Positions 35,252 to 48,239 are shown, counted from the first letter of the stretch. The stretch: DNA of 64,000 nt from Papilionanthe hookeriana x Papilionanthe teres (GCA_022702705.1 CM040423.1:40135392-40199391); one strand, 5' to 3'. Notes: a model not told the origin generated them from the letters alone. Numbers and translations are program-made.

Positions 35252-36707
35252 CATGTGTTATTTATTTATAAATAAAAGTTTTAAATTTTATTTTGATTTA
35301 ATTTATTGTTATTATTATATTTAAATACATCTGTTTACACATAACTCGCTCCTGCTTGGGACCACGTAATATGAGTGTCTCTTCCAAATAAAATCAACAT
35401 TCCGGACGCGCTCGCGATTCGTTTCTTCATCCAGGATTGTTTGGAAAAATTCGACGACGATCGAGTTAACTTAACTTCGATTTGCACGCGATGCGCTAAA
35501 TGAAGTATTTTGATTTGACTGGAGCCATTCAACAAACAAAATGCCGACCGACCCTCGCCTAAGTGATGTCCATAGTTTAACAGAACACTCTCGATAGCGA
35601 GCCGCTCGTCACACATCGAGGGATTTTCTTATGACTTCTCTTATGCTTATAGTAATTCAACTTAAGTTTCGATATATTGGTTTTAATCGACTCAAGTAAA
35701 TGTTGATGATTCGAACCACACATATGAAGCTTAAAAAGTCAAGAAGTGGTTCAAATTTTTAAGTAAGGTGGGTCTCAATACTAATCCTCTAGAAAAGTTC
35801 AAGGAAATCCAAATGTTAGATCCTAGATTCTGGAGAGAGGAAAATGAATACCTCTTAAAAAAGAGGTTAACATCAACATATATAACTGACGAACTAACAA
35901 TAAAACTTGTGAAATAAATTAATATACATAGAACAATAATTACAATTCATAAAATTATTTCAAAGCAATTTTTAGAATAATATTTTGAAACTTTTTATTT
36001 TATAATAAATTTTATTGGGTTCAATATATTTCCTAAAACACACAGAATGTTATATAAAATAAAATACCTCATAAACAATTAATTTTTTAACTTAACATGT
36101 TCAACTCAATCTATTATATATCACATCAAAAGGTACATAGTGAAAATATTGTAACTATTAAAAATAAAAAAACAAATAAATATTAAGCAAACATGTAAAA
36201 CTTACCACACCCTAATATTGGATCACTACATGCAAACCTAATACTATTCTAACAATTCTCATATATATGCTTTTGAATAAATTAATTTGACTTTCAATGA
36301 CCATAACAAATGGTTGATGTCTCTCCAATGGGTGAGAGATTAAACAGTCGAAATTGGTGTGCTTTTTGTAACTCTTGGACTCTATATCGGTGAGTACTAT
36401 TATGTTTGTTTGTTATCATCACCTTTAGACGCCTTATTTACTTACTATTTGATGATATTGATCTAATACACTAACATCATAATTCCTTTTATATATCATA
36501 ATTTTAAACTTCAAGCTCAATTTTCAATCAAGAAAATGTTTTTCTTTGCATCACTGAACTTAAAAATAAAAAAAAATAATTGTTCGTGCCAATATTATCA
36601 TAAGGGAGAATTTCAACCTTCAAATCAAGTTTATATAAAATAAATTTTGGTGATAAAATTTAATGATTTTCTTTTCTCTCCAAACAGTCAAATTATTTAT
36701 CCCAACT
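35252..36707. other. unassigned intergenic DNA
   Basis: A GC-richer patch at about 35390-35620 is open on the minus strand but has no recognised domain and may be a piece of an LTR. The remainder is AT-rich and featureless. Confidence 0.35.
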
Positions 36708-36717
36708 TATCATGGTT

Positions 36718-36826
36718 TTAGAATTAAATGAAAATTTGACACTAAATAAGACGCAATGGAGAAAAATGATTCATGTAGCAGACCCCACTTAGTGGGATTA
36801 AGGCTTTGTTGTTGTTGTTGTTGTTG
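36718..36826 (+). mobile_element. RTE-type LINE copy D, 109-bp 3' fragment
   Basis: It matches the last part of the RTE family (TTAGAATTAAATGAAAATTT ... GATTAAGGC) and ends in (TTG)n. It is flanked by TATCATGGTT at 36708-36717 and 36827-36836, a perfect 10-bp target duplication. Confidence 0.9.
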
Positions 36827-36935
36827 TATCATGGTTATTACGTCAAACTATACAAATCATCTATAAGGTTAGAACTAATATACATATTTTACTTATACAT
36901 ATAGTAATATTTACCAATATGTTTAATAAAGTTAG

Positions 36936-37072
36936 GGAAAAATATTATGTTTAGACGTCCATACATTCGGATAGCCAACCACCGACCATCACATTGCCCT
37001 TTAATAAGGTATATAGTGATATGACGGTCAGTAGTTGATTGTTCAGACACACCACATTGAGTATTTTCTTTA
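36936..37072. repeat. short imperfect inverted repeat, possible MITE
   Basis: GAAAAATATTATGTTTAGAC...CCACCGACCATCACATTG on the left is loosely complementary to ...GACGGTCAGTAG...GAGTATTTTC on the right. The match is patchy and no target duplication was seen. Confidence 0.35.
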
Positions 37073-37129
37073 AAATTAGGTGCTAAACTATACAGTTGAT
37101 CATGTTAAGTTAAAAATGAGAGTAAAATA

Positions 37130-37400
37130 GAGATGATAAAAATCAAGAGAAACGTGGATGTCAATCAGCTGCTCCGAGCGTTGCGAGCTCAGGCGATTTT
37201 GAGGCGATCGATCCCTAATTCCTATCAGATTCTTGGTTTTCGATGTTGACGCCATTTGGCAGCGACGGTATTCCGCCGCCATCTTTTACTATCGGATCGA
37301 TTTTCATCTCAATCGTGACTCGATTGGGATTTGGTGATGCTATTTAGGCTTCGAGAGGGAGAAGAAGTCAGCGCCACGTGCGGGTTTTTCTATTTGTGGA
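37130..37400 (-). other. possible first exon and promoter fragment of an unidentified gene
   Basis: On the minus strand, ATG at 37280-37282 sits in a strong plant start context (AAAGATGGCG) and opens about 48 codons (AAEYRRCQMASTSKTKNLIG...). Upstream is GC-richer DNA with a GCACGTGGCGC G-box-like site near 37377 and a CCTAAATAG-like element. No matching downstream exon is found before the gypsy element. It could be a gene fragment or an LTR leader. Confidence 0.25.
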
Positions 37401-37739
37401 GCTTTAATGAGCAGAGGATCGTCATCCTAGGCTGTGGACATCGAATCTTCATACATCTCAGTGAGTAAATCTGCGCTCTTACCCTCTGGTTAAGAAATTG
37501 ATATCTTGATAAACCCTTTGAAGTGGGGAATGTTTATTGTTGATAAACCTTTAATTGAGGATCTGAGCTGATTTTTCTTGGATATCGAACTTTTGTGGCT
37601 TTTTTGCTTGGGGTATTTTGATGTGGACTTCTTCTAATTTGCCTGTATAAGGAGGGAGACTGTACACCTTGTGAGTGTATTATATTTACAACCTGGGCTG
37701 AGAAAGGGATGCACCCAGGCACCACGAGGCATGATAAAG

Positions 37740-38300
37740 AAAGATAAAACTATATTTCGTACTCACAGAAGAAAAAATTACATACTAATAATATAATTAA
37801 TTTTATTTCTTTTCATAGATTAGAGTCAAACTTTGATACAACTGAAGAGATAACATGAAACTAAATAAGAAAAGTTATAATCGAAGGTCTTTTATGAAGT
37901 AATTGAAGAAAACTAAAATAGCAAATAAATATGCACATTGCCCAAACTCAAAGGACAAAAGCTAGAACTAATACATAAACTTAAAATATCAAAACAATAA
38001 CTAATGCTGAAAGACCTGCTGTCATGTAGATAGTTCACTAAGTATTTTAGTAGAACCTATAAAAAGAGTTGCAACAAATGAGTATGTTGAATTTAAGTCA
38101 ATAAATAATCATCACATATTAAAGCATAAATGATAAGATATTGAGCATGTAGCATATACAATAAAAAAGGTGATATCCTATACATATATGCCAGCAGGAT
38201 AATTATGTCATCCAATGATCAAAATCATAGTGACTGTTCAATCCACATCATGAGCATGAATGGCTACAACAATACATTTATATCCAAACATTTTCATACC
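37740..38300. repeat. LTR-like non-coding block, left part
   Basis: It shares spaced blocks with 51874-52250 (CAATAAATAATCATCACATATTAAAGCATAAATGA versus the corresponding AATAAATAATAATTATTTATTAAAACATAAATGA region, described here by position only in part). The two therefore belong to one dispersed family, probably an LTR of a chromovirus-type gypsy element. Confidence 0.4.
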
Positions 38301-38302
38301 AC

Positions 38303-38314
38303 AATATATATATA

Positions 38315-38412
<98 letters not shown>

Positions 38413-38429
38413 TATATATATATAGGCAC

Positions 38430-38500
<71 letters not shown>
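38303..38500. repeat. compound (TA)n(CA)n(TA)n microsatellite
   Basis: TA repeats at about 38303-38381, CA repeats at about 38382-38409, and TA repeats again at about 38433-38500. Tyr-Ile repeat frames across it are artefacts. Confidence 0.97.
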
Positions 38501-38502
<2 letters not shown>

Positions 38503-40011
38503 GGGGTGTCTTCTCCGCTCTGCTAGGCTTTCGCCTGATGCCGAACCCTAGCGTCTGCTTCACGATTTCATCGTCGTCTGCTTCACGATTTCATCGTCGT
38601 CTGCTTCTAATAGATAACTTCCTCTACGATAATCTTAAACTTGAACTGATCCGAAAGCGACTCGAACAAACGGTTCGAATTGAAGTTGGAAGATTGGTAG
38701 ACTGGATGGTCAGCACGTTCTCATCCAATTAATGGATGATGGAGATTACACCCAAGTGTTTGCTAGAAGAATACTTCGAATAGAAAATCGGTGATGAATG
38801 TGCTAAAATGGACGGTGGATTTTGACCATCGTACTGAACCTTCCATCATTCATGTTTGGCCGTGCTTCCCAGATCTGCAGGTTCACATTTACGATCAAGA
38901 GTTTCTATTTATTTTCGCAAAGATATATGACATATCACTCCAACTGATACGCCTACAGAGAATTTGACTCGACCTTCTGAGGCTAGAATATTGATAGAAC
39001 GGGACATTACGTTACCTTTTCCGAGAGAGATATAGATTGACACACAGCATCAGAGATTTTGACAACCAATAGAACTTGAACATGTACCGCTTTACTGCAT
39101 CCACTGCCGTATGTTTGGACACTCTTCTCATCAGTGTTACCACCTGCATCCGAATCTTAAACCTCCACGTACAAATGTTACTGGGCTACACATTCCTGCC
39201 ACCGTTATACCCTTTTCCTCACTGCCTATGATATCTAATACAAAGCCCACGCCTGATACGGTGCAAAAGTCTACTGATATTGATTCAGAGCATGTTGATA
39301 AGGATCGACTGTTGGAGGAGTGTCAGGTGGTTGTACCTAGAAGGCAAGATGCGGTCACTGCCCCTTATTCTCAGCCTTCTTCTATTGGAGTAGCAACTAC
39401 CGTGGAGGTTGCTCTGACTTCCCTCCCTGATGTGATTGAACTTAGGGAAGAAACGAACATTCACATTCAGATGACGGAAAAGGTGCCTACCACTACCGAG
39501 GGAGAATTACTGTCAAACAGTAGCCTTATTACTGCTACTAATCAGTTGGTTGAACTACCCGTTCGTAGGGTAGGAGATCTCCAAATATTGGAAGACTGTC
39601 CTACACAATCACTAGAACCTATCGCTGCAACTGCCTTTCATTCTAAGGATTAGTCCGACCAGCCTTCAGAAGAAGAATGACAAGTATACACTTCCCGGCT
39701 GAAGAAGAAGGCTGGGGTAATATTCAACTTAGAAATTTAATGGATGATACATTGGTCTCTCCAGGTATTGGAACATGACTTCAGAATTTGATTTCTGGAT
39801 TCTCTACAAGAACCAGAGGAACAGGAAGGCCTTGACGACTTCGTCCACAGACAATGTTTATTTACATGTTTTATTTTTTTTTTCTATCTTTTGTACCCTT
39901 TTGTTTGAGCTATCTTTGCATTTTGTTTCTTATGAGTAGAGTTCCATCTATTGGGCTCTCTCATATCACTTGTTTTGTACCCCTTTTATTTTAATAAAAT
40001 AGGCCCAGGGC
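38501..40011 (+). mobile_element. LINE ORF1-like (DUF4283/zinc-knuckle) remnant, internally deleted
   Basis: Decayed coding DNA reads in order: YTQVFARRILRI, VHIYDQEFLFIFAKIYDISL, SEARILIERDITLPFPREI, and a zinc knuckle YCIHCRMFGHSSHQC (C-x2-C-x4-H-x4-C) near 39093-39137. It is followed by an open Thr/Pro/Val-rich region to 39653. This matches ORF1 of plant L1-type LINEs. No endonuclease or reverse transcriptase follows; a T-rich tail region with AATAAAAT ends near 40005. (TA)n DNA lies on both sides. Confidence 0.65.
38553..38607 (+). repeat. 23-bp tandem repeat, 2.4 copies
   Basis: GTCTGCTTCACGATTTCATC + GTC is repeated at 38553 and 38576, with a partial third copy from 38599. Confidence 0.9.
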
Positions 40012-40014
40012 TTC

Positions 40015-40048
<34 letters not shown>

Positions 40049-41640
40049 GATATGCACTATTCTTCTGTCATGTATTTGTATTTGATAATACATGAATACC
40101 AAAGTGTATATATAAGTGCGAGCACATGTATGGTTGATTTTTTGCTTTACTCTAAAATGAGAAAATTTAGGCACCAATCCCATGAAAATTTAATAATTTT
40201 TCCAAGGATCCATTAGCTCGGTTAGTCATTCCAAAGGCTTTATATAAACATTATATTATTATAATAACATGTATATTTTTCACACATTATTATCAGAAAT
40301 GTTATCGCCGGTCTGATCAATATTAATTATTTATCAAATTTGAATTAAATAAATAAAATCTATTGCATTAAATATAGATAACATACTAAACAAAAGTATA
40401 GTATACTTATAAGAATCAATTGAATAAATAGGAATCTTTGCAACAATAAAGTAAAGCTAAACTATATTTTGGCAATTCATTATGATCATGAAAGTAACAA
40501 CTACTGACACTTGTGTGGCTTTAAAGTATAATAGACAAATTTATAAAATAGTTAGAAACCTAATACAAATAAAAATGATAGTGTCCCTTACAATGAATGA
40601 TGCATTTATCTTTTAATAAATAATAGTTACTCGTTTTGATACGAGTAATATTAAACTCCCAAATTTATTTGAGATTAAACTAACGATATTAGTATAAATC
40701 AGCTTAAAAGTCCTAAAAAAAAATCTATTTTAATATCTAAATATAATAAAGAATTAAACACATGCAAACATAGGACCTATTCTTTCTCAACTTAAGTTTG
40801 CATATTAAAGTATTAGTAGGATTTAAATAACCTAGTCTATAATATAACTAAGTCAGATGCCATTAAGAGAACAATCATTATGATCTAAATTTAGAATAAT
40901 TGAATACAAAAAAAATATTATTTCTTAAATATGATTTCAACTAGTAGTAAATATATTGCTAACTTAGATTTATCCAACAAGCGAGGAATAGAAAATGACA
41001 AGGCAACAATATACAAGAAGAAAAAATAGAGAAGGAGAGAAAAGAGAGAGTTTACCATCATTGGCAGCTCATAGTTAGGGTAGAAGAAGATGAGAAGAGT
41101 GTGCGCTTGTTGCCGGTCTAAGGACAAGGTGAGAAAGGATTTGGCGGTTGTCAATTCAATCACTAGGAAGAGAACCAATCGCTGTGAAGGTGAGTGAAGG
41201 AGAATGAGGCAAAGATGGGCTTCATTGGCTATGAGGGTAAGAGGGCTGTGGGTCGCGTGATGCCTTAGCCTTAGAATCCTTAAAAAGGTAGCTAAGTTGG
41301 TGATGGCGACTGGTATTGAGCATAGGAAGTTGTGGGCGAAGAGCGATCGGGAGAAAAAAAGGAGAAAATACACAATTAATTGCACATGGGAAGGAAGGCA
41401 TCTGCAATAGATCGTGCAAAGGGAGGCTTGAGGGTTGTGATCTTCTGATGGCGAGATTGGGCCGATTTGATTCATGTAAAGACTCGGTTTGGTCCTTACA
41501 TGCCACCTCTATAAAAAAATTTGACCTTCGAATTTATACCTTAATTTTAGAACAGTTGCGGGTGCTTCGTCATTATCTCTTTTTTCAATCTTCTGAATTG
41601 CTTTTTATTCTGATTGATTTTTCTATAATATTCTAACAAA
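40012..41640. repeat. LTR-like non-coding block, right part
   Basis: After a (TA)n stretch (40015-40049) follows AT-rich DNA, then a purine-rich, GC-richer stretch at 41000-41480. The layout mirrors 52250-53640 ((TA)n, AT-rich, purine/GC-rich). Overlapping open frames on both strands here lack any domain. I infer an LTR or leader of the gypsy remnant at 41.7-43.6 kb, split by the LINE at 38501-40011. Confidence 0.35.
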
Positions 41641-41699
41641 AGGGATGGATCAACGATGATAATGACAAACTCCTTGTTACAAAATATGCTATGATATTT

Positions 41700-43620
41700 C
41701 TTCATAACTCAGGTCTTCTTGATCACTAGCAGCTCTTGCTGAATAATATGAGAGTCATCATGAATGTAATATTGTAATAAAGAGATATTGAATTTCGCTC
41801 GCACATGCCAGTTTCGAAGAAAGTGCTAAACAATATGAAACTCTGTCAAGTTTTTTGATCCAATCAAAATGACCAATATATTGAGGCTGAAGTTTTCTAA
41901 ATATCATTTTTTGTAATACACACACGATTAAACCTTAAGAAAAACATAATTTGCAACTTTAAATTCTATCCTCTGTGCTTATGGTCAGAATATCTTCTTT
42001 GATGCTCTTAAGCATAGTCGCTCTTCAGTTTGATAAATCTTCTCAATAGATTGATTAATTAATTGTGATTATGATAGTTTTCTCTCACTAACCTCAAACT
42101 AACATAAGAGATATCTATACTTTCTTTCATAAAAAGTCTCATACAGTGTCATATTGATACTATCATGATGCTATTATTACAAGCAAACTCCACCAATGAA
42201 ATATAATTTTCTCTATTATGCCCAAAATGCAATATCTCAATAAATCTTTTAATATTTTATTAATGTACTTCGTCTTACTGTTTGTTTGGGATAAATCATA
42301 GTGCCGAAGTTCAACCTCATACTCAAAATTTCACACTTTTTTTTTTCTTGACTAGCTTCTCCATTTAATAATTCTACTTGATGGATAGGAAATGAGTGAA
42401 ATTTTAAGTCTTTCAATAACTACTTAGTTTGTATAATGTTATTGTTTTGATATAGGCAACGCAACTATGGAATACATTGCAATATCACCCCTCTTTCATT
42501 CTAAAATTTGAAGGTGATGTAATAGGCCATCTGGTATTTGATGTCTATCTTGATCATCTTGTAGGTCAAGCAATCGGGTTATAAAATTTGTCTCATAACT
42601 CTTCATACTAATCCGCCAGAATGGCTTCTTGAGATTTTGATTTATCTATGTATTTCTAGATGAACGAAACTGGAAGTATAGTACACTTCTCAAAGTATCT
42701 CCTGTTGAAATCCTTCTTGATTTGGAGTACATAAATAATTTTTGAATCTCAACATGCCTATTTAATCATTGATGAATTTGGGTTTCAATCCATTATGAAC
42801 ATGTCTTAAGCTATTATAGGATGTATCTTTCATTTGAGTTGCATGAATCCGATTTGCTATCATAGGTTGAATAAACATGTGATATATATTTATGTTTTCT
42901 CTTAAATGTAATGCCTCAAGTTGAATTCGCTTCATCTTCAGGGCTAGTTATCGTTCCCGAGTGATCATTCAGGCTGCATAACTTGAGGATTTCCTACTCA
43001 ATACAGCTGCGATCTCATTAATCTTACATGGCTGATACTAAATCTGTAGATAAGTCGTTCATGAACTCGAGCCAATTTGTTTCAAGGTCAAGTTTTTCTG
43101 AGTGAAAATATACTTTTAACTCTTGCGGTCAATAAAGATTTCATAGCAAATGCCATAGATTTATTATCTCAAAATTTTTAATGCCGAAATAATGATATCT
43201 AATCCCAAGTTATGGAAATGATAGCTCTTCTTGTGCACCTTAAGCTGTTAAGTGGCATGAGTCGTTACTCTATTATGTTGCATTAAGACACAAGCTAATC
43301 CTTGATGTGAAGCATCACCGTGAGCTTGAAATTCATTATTGTTAGAAGGAATAGTGAGGATAGGAGCTGACACAATGTAGTGCTTGAACTTCTAACAACT
43401 CAGCTCCTTAGCATCAACCCTTTCAAATTTTTGAGTCGATTTAGTTAGAGGTGCAACAATACTAGAAAAGCCTTCAATAAATTTTTTGATTCTAACCAAC
43501 TAATCTAAGAAGACTACAAATCTCTATGATAATATTTTTCCTTAGCCAATCAATTATCACATTAATCATGACATAAATCATAGCAGTTTCCAAAAAAAAA
43601 AGCTCAAAGTCTACGTTTGA
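41700..43620 (-). pseudogene. chromovirus-like Ty3/gypsy pol remnant
   Basis: Minus-strand pieces run in pol order from high to low coordinates: a reverse transcriptase end with KKFIEGFSSIVAPLTK and SAPILTIPSNNNEFQAHGDAS (about 43230-43520), RNase H with GLACVLMQHNRVTTHAT (about 43240-43300), a KVKSIFSLRK / NVVADALS-like region near 43100, and integrase with ENYISLVEFACNNS (about 42190-42240). Dense stops and frameshifts make this an old, inactive remnant. Gag and most of the reverse transcriptase are not visible. Confidence 0.75.
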
Positions 43621-45060
43621 AGTTATGGCATCTGGTCCAAATTTATTACGACGATGACTGTTCCTTAATCATCCACTCCTTTACATGGTTGAAACATAGC
43701 CATATCCATTTTGTGCACTTCAGGGCACTTTGTGTTGAAGTTTTTTCTCGATGTAATGGAGCCATATGTTCGATTCAACTGGACCCAAAATGCCATTTAA
43801 AATAGGAGGACACATCTTTAGAAATTGATTCATTATTCGATTTATAGGAACCATATTAGCAACCATGACGTGTAATATTTTTAATTCTAATATTAGCTTA
43901 ATCATATATAACTTGCAATAATTACATTGTTATTTATCAACATTATTTTTCAATTCTATAGTAATGAAGTTTTTCTAAACTGTAGAAGCTATTTTTTTCT
44001 TTCTTTTTCCAAAAAGATTCTCTTGATTATCATATTTAACAATGTCTATAACATCTAATTCAACAGGATTTGCGACCACATCAACTGCAATATCGTCTTG
44101 AGTATCATTCATGATTTAACCGCAGAAAGAGTTAACATTAAAATCTATGTTTATTGGTTCTAAATCAAAAGATTGAAATTATGAATTGTTGAAATCTTGA
44201 CATGAGGTGTGAAACATACCTAACTTTTAATATTATTAAATTGAAATTTTATGATATTATTATAACATGTAAACTAGATATCAAATTATTGACAACTTTG
44301 GTTTTCACTGCGTATTAAGAAGTAGTGATATTTTTCCTCATGGATGTATGTTGATTGGTTTTTGAATCTTGTAAAGTATATTATTTGTGATATTATGTGT
44401 TATTAATCTTTTGATTTTGTTCCTAATACTATATACATATTTGAAAGCTAAAAAAATTTTCCCTTGTAAATCATATAAAAGAACTATGTTATAATGATCT
44501 GTTGACAAAAGGAAGAGCGTCTGTTTTCTGTTTTGAATTGAGGATAAAAGCTTTGGAGATAAAAATTATGCCAAATTTAGGGATTAGAAAGTTTGTAGCT
44601 TAATATACAATATAGTGAAATGAAATCTAATGTAGCGAGTGATGTAAGATTCAAAGCAATGACCTGTCCTAACTTTCATTAGGCCTTTTGCCTTCTTGCC
44701 TTTGGTTTCCACATAGAAGCGCTTCAATTTGCACAGTCTGTTGGAAAAGATGCAAATAGGGCTTAGACAGTATACTCATAGGTTGCTTGTTGATGCATTA
44801 ACTCCCTGAATAAAAAGGAGAAGAATAATATATTTGCTTGCCTATCAATAGTATGCTAATGTGGGTTGTGAACTCAACATACTAGCATCTGACACATGAC
44901 CATAGGTGATTATAGGGGCTGACAATGGCAGAAATTGAAAGCATTGAATGAGTGATGGAAATATCAAGATGTCAAATTGTAGAAATAAAAGAAGAAAACT
45001 TGGTAACCAATTGTCGATTGTTAAAATGATCACTTTTGAAAAATATAAAATGTATTGTTG
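43621..45060. other. unassigned AT-rich DNA
   Basis: It may include further decayed reverse transcriptase near 43700-43900 on the minus strand, but no diagnostic motif is visible. The remainder is featureless. Confidence 0.35.
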
Positions 45061-45079
45061 ATTTAATTTAATATGTATG

Positions 45080-46800
45080 TATATATATTGATTTTTAAAA
45101 ATAATATTTAAACTTTGAAAAAAATAAGATTTGATGGATCTCATTCATTTAGTAGTTTAAATAAACAATCACAATATCGCAAGCGATGCGTCTATCCCGA
45201 GGAATAAAAACACTACTTGATCATATGACTCAATCAAACAAAACTATATAATTTATGACATTCGTTCTGGTCTGCGAGCCTTTTATTTTGACCGACAAGT
45301 TTCCCTACCTAATATCTACTCGGGTTCTTAAAGCTCCTTATAGAGGCAAACCCTTATAGCTAATTATCTCTCAAATGACCGAAGTCACCTAAGAGAACTC
45401 TCGATGATGATCAAATGTATCTGTCTTCATGAATTCAAATGTCAGAGTTTTCAAGGTTGGACATAAGAAAGTCAAGTGGGGGATGGACCAAATAAGAACC
45501 TTTATTTCTAGAATCAAAGGAAAGAAAAGTAGGGATGTCACGGATCCCGAGGAGAACCTCATTGACTTCCCAAACTATCCTATTGTTGAGCTTTAAATTT
45601 TGGAAGTGAATTTATTTAAATTTCAGTCTTGCCAATTATTAACTATAGGAATTACACTTGCATAATATCCGGTTATGCAAATAACCTAGAAATAGGAGGA
45701 TTTACGTCGTATCGGACGACGACCTCGGACTCCTAAGGTGGTTAAGGCTTATGCTGCACAACATGACTGTGCAATGACCTAAGAGATAAAGTGAGGATTT
45801 ATGTCGCAGTAGGCGGATTATCTCGAAGTCATATGACTTGTTATTTAAACTAAAGAAATGTTTAGCTGATGTAGACTTGTTTTGCTGTTGTAGATCATCA
45901 TCATTCCTCTGCTGTGTCTTTGTCGTGTTGCTCTCGAAGTTTTGCTTCGTGCTCTATGTCGCAGTGGTATTGAGTTTCGAGTTTAAGGTTTAAGGTGTAC
46001 ATGCAATTGTTAGGCCGATGGCCGCCACTTGCGTATCTCCTAAGCATATGTCCTACTATTCTACTCCCGAGTGCTCCCTGCATGTATACTAAGGTATGCA
46101 CAAGTAAAACATGTAGAGTGCAATAAGAAGAAGTGCAGTAAAGGAAAAAACATTAAATGGAGCAGTAGTAGAGAAGATGCAGTAAAATGTACAGTAAATA
46201 AAAACAGTAGAATGCGCAATAAAGAAAAACAGCATTAAAGCAAATGCAGTAAAATGTACAATAAAAAAAAACAGTAGAATATACAATAAAGAAAATAAAA
46301 TCCTGTAAACATAAAATGAACCTGTATATCTCACGGGCCTACTACTTCCTACAAATGAGATTAGAGTCATAAGTACAAGCGAACAAGTATAGCGGGGAGT
46401 TTAGCAGGTGGGCCGAATATGTATTTATACATAAAAGAATAAACGACAAAGTATCACATGAAAAAGAAAACGCGAGAAAAATCACAGCGGACTCACATAA
46501 ACTCGAAGAAAATAGTAGGGAACACATGGAAAACCCAAAGAAAACCGTAGCGTCAGGTCGGGGAGGATTCAGAATCAGGACCTTGAGTCAAAATCAGGAC
46601 CCTAATGAAACACCATATATGTGTGATCCAACACTAAGTAAAAGGTTCCCAGCCTAATAGTCACAGAAAGAGGTAATTCTTAACCTGGTTCATACGACTG
46701 ATCCGTGAATTTTCAAAAAATATTTAGAAGAGATTTCATTTTTTAGAAGAAATTTTGATTTGCCATGCACTTAAAGATTTTTTTTTACTAACTATGAATG
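45080..46800 (+). repeat. dispersed repeat, copy 1 (inverted relative to 55380-56880)
   Basis: Blocks such as TGACCGAAGTCACCTAAGAG, GACTTCCCAAACTATCCTAT and GGATTTACGTCGTAT match the reverse complement of 55380-56880 in the same order. The two copies are clearly related but diverged, with small indels. The family is non-coding; a solo LTR is my best guess. Confidence 0.65.
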
Positions 46801-47376
46801 CATTTATATATTTTTGTTTAAAGAAATTTTCATACCTTAAAAAATGAATGAGTTAGTCATATTAGCAGGCTAAAACTTCCAACTATCTGTAAAAGGGTAA
46901 CTCTTTACTAAGTATTATAGAGGCGGTACTGCCAATCCTTCATCCTCTCAAGGTCACTGAGTCAGGATTGTGCTATAACTTCTCACACATACATTGATGC
47001 TTTTTTCATCATTGTCCTTAACTTCGAAACCATCAAAATTACAGCCTTGCTTGATGGTTCATATATAACGATGACTATATATGTGCGCTTATGCTTCAGA
47101 CATAAGTACCTAAATCAAACTAAGAAGCAAGAAAAGAGAAGAAGAAAAATGGTGTGAGAGAGATGAGGTACCAACCCACATGAAAGAGCGAAAAGATGAA
47201 GGGTGGATTGGCCCTCAAAATTGCGTTTAAAGCAATTTCCAACCTTCAACAATACAAATTTGAGAAAACTTGCTTGGAATCTCCAATGTCCTCACACTGC
47301 AAAGCACACCACCTAAACTTCTCCCTAAATTTGTATACGACACCAACTATTCTCACATGAAGGCTGTAGAGTGGGG
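46801..47376. other. unassigned DNA
   Basis: No gene or repeat was recognised. Several short open frames without family features are present. Confidence 0.35.
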
Positions 47377-47558
47377 AGGAGAGGGAGCAACCGCAACCCA
47401 AACATCACCAAAACAGACCAAGATTACAACCAAAATATCCTCAAAACGGGCCAAAAACTACGGCCCAAACATCACCAAAGAGGGCCACAAACTACGGGTC
47501 AAACACCACCAGAACGGGTCACAAACTACGACATAAACACCACCAGAACGGGCCAAAG
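47377..47558. repeat. 34-bp minisatellite, about five copies
   Basis: Units begin at 47411, 47445, 47479, 47513 and 47547 in exact 34-bp register, with a weaker copy from 47377. The typical unit has AACGGGCCA, ACTACGG and AACACCACCAG. The apparent protein made of Gln/Lys/His repeats here is a by-product. Confidence 0.88.
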
Positions 47559-47654
47559 ATAACAACCAAAAAGACGTGTTTTTAAAGGCCCAAAACTGTA
47601 CCAAAACAAATGCACCACTCTCCCTTTTATAATGGGGTACATGCTGCCATAGTA

Positions 47655-47745
47655 CCGTATGTCAAAACATCAAAACATAGATATTAGATATGTATCGAAA
47701 ATATATACATATAAGAATTGCATGGTATGTATGTAATCGTTCCAG
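47655..47745. mobile_element. foldback MITE, partial copy 8
   Basis: Only a right-arm-like segment is present (TATTAGATATG...AAGAATTGCATGGTATGTATGTAAT). A shorter echo lies at 47808-47855. Confidence 0.5.
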
Positions 47746-47921
47746 AACAAATATCGTGCCCCCCTTTTTTAATCAATCAATTGGAACTAACTCAATCCAT
47801 AAGAGTTGAGCGGCATGGAAACAAATGAAATGGTATGTGTGTAGGTCTCTCAAAATCTGTAGCCCAGAAATCAACCAAAATCAGGCCAAAAAGCAGCCTA
47901 ATAACCACCAAAACTAAACCC

Positions 47922-48230
47922 AAAAACAGCAGCCACACCTCCCCAAAATAGGGCCAAACCGCAGCCCTAAACTAGGCCAAACCGCAGCCCCAGCCTAAAA
48001 ACAGCAGCCGTACTTCGCCAAAATAGGGCCAAACCGCAGTCCAAAACTAGGCCAAACCGCAGCCCAAAACTCGCCAAAAACCAAGCCCAAAAACAGCAGC
48101 CACACCTCCCCAATACAGGGCCAAACCGTAGCCCAAAACTAGGCCAAACCGCAGCGCAATACTCGCCAAAACCAAGCCTAAAAACAACAGCTACACTTCC
48201 CCAAAACAGGGCCAAACCGCAGCCCAAATT
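47922..48230. repeat. 75-92-bp minisatellite with nested sub-repeat, four copies
   Basis: Units starting with AAAAACAGCAGCC lie near 47922, 47997, 48089 and 48180. Each contains two copies of GGCCAAACCGCAGCCC. Copy lengths vary through loss or gain of an ACTCGCCAAAACCAAGCC segment. The minus strand is open and reads a Gly/Leu/Phe repeat, which I treat as an artefact. Confidence 0.85.
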
Positions 48231-48239
48231 AGCCCATGC

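Noticed and set aside
40918..41636. Three overlapping frames of 94-185 codons on both strands
   Set aside because: Mutually overlapping, no recognisable domain, and the region resembles the LTR-like block at 52-53.6 kb.
47411..47558. CRISPR-like regular repeat spacing
   Set aside because: The 34-bp units are head-to-tail with no spacers; this is a eukaryotic minisatellite.
47967..48227. Gly/Leu/Phe-repeat protein on the minus strand
   Set aside because: A translation of the minisatellite; repeat length varies out of frame between units.
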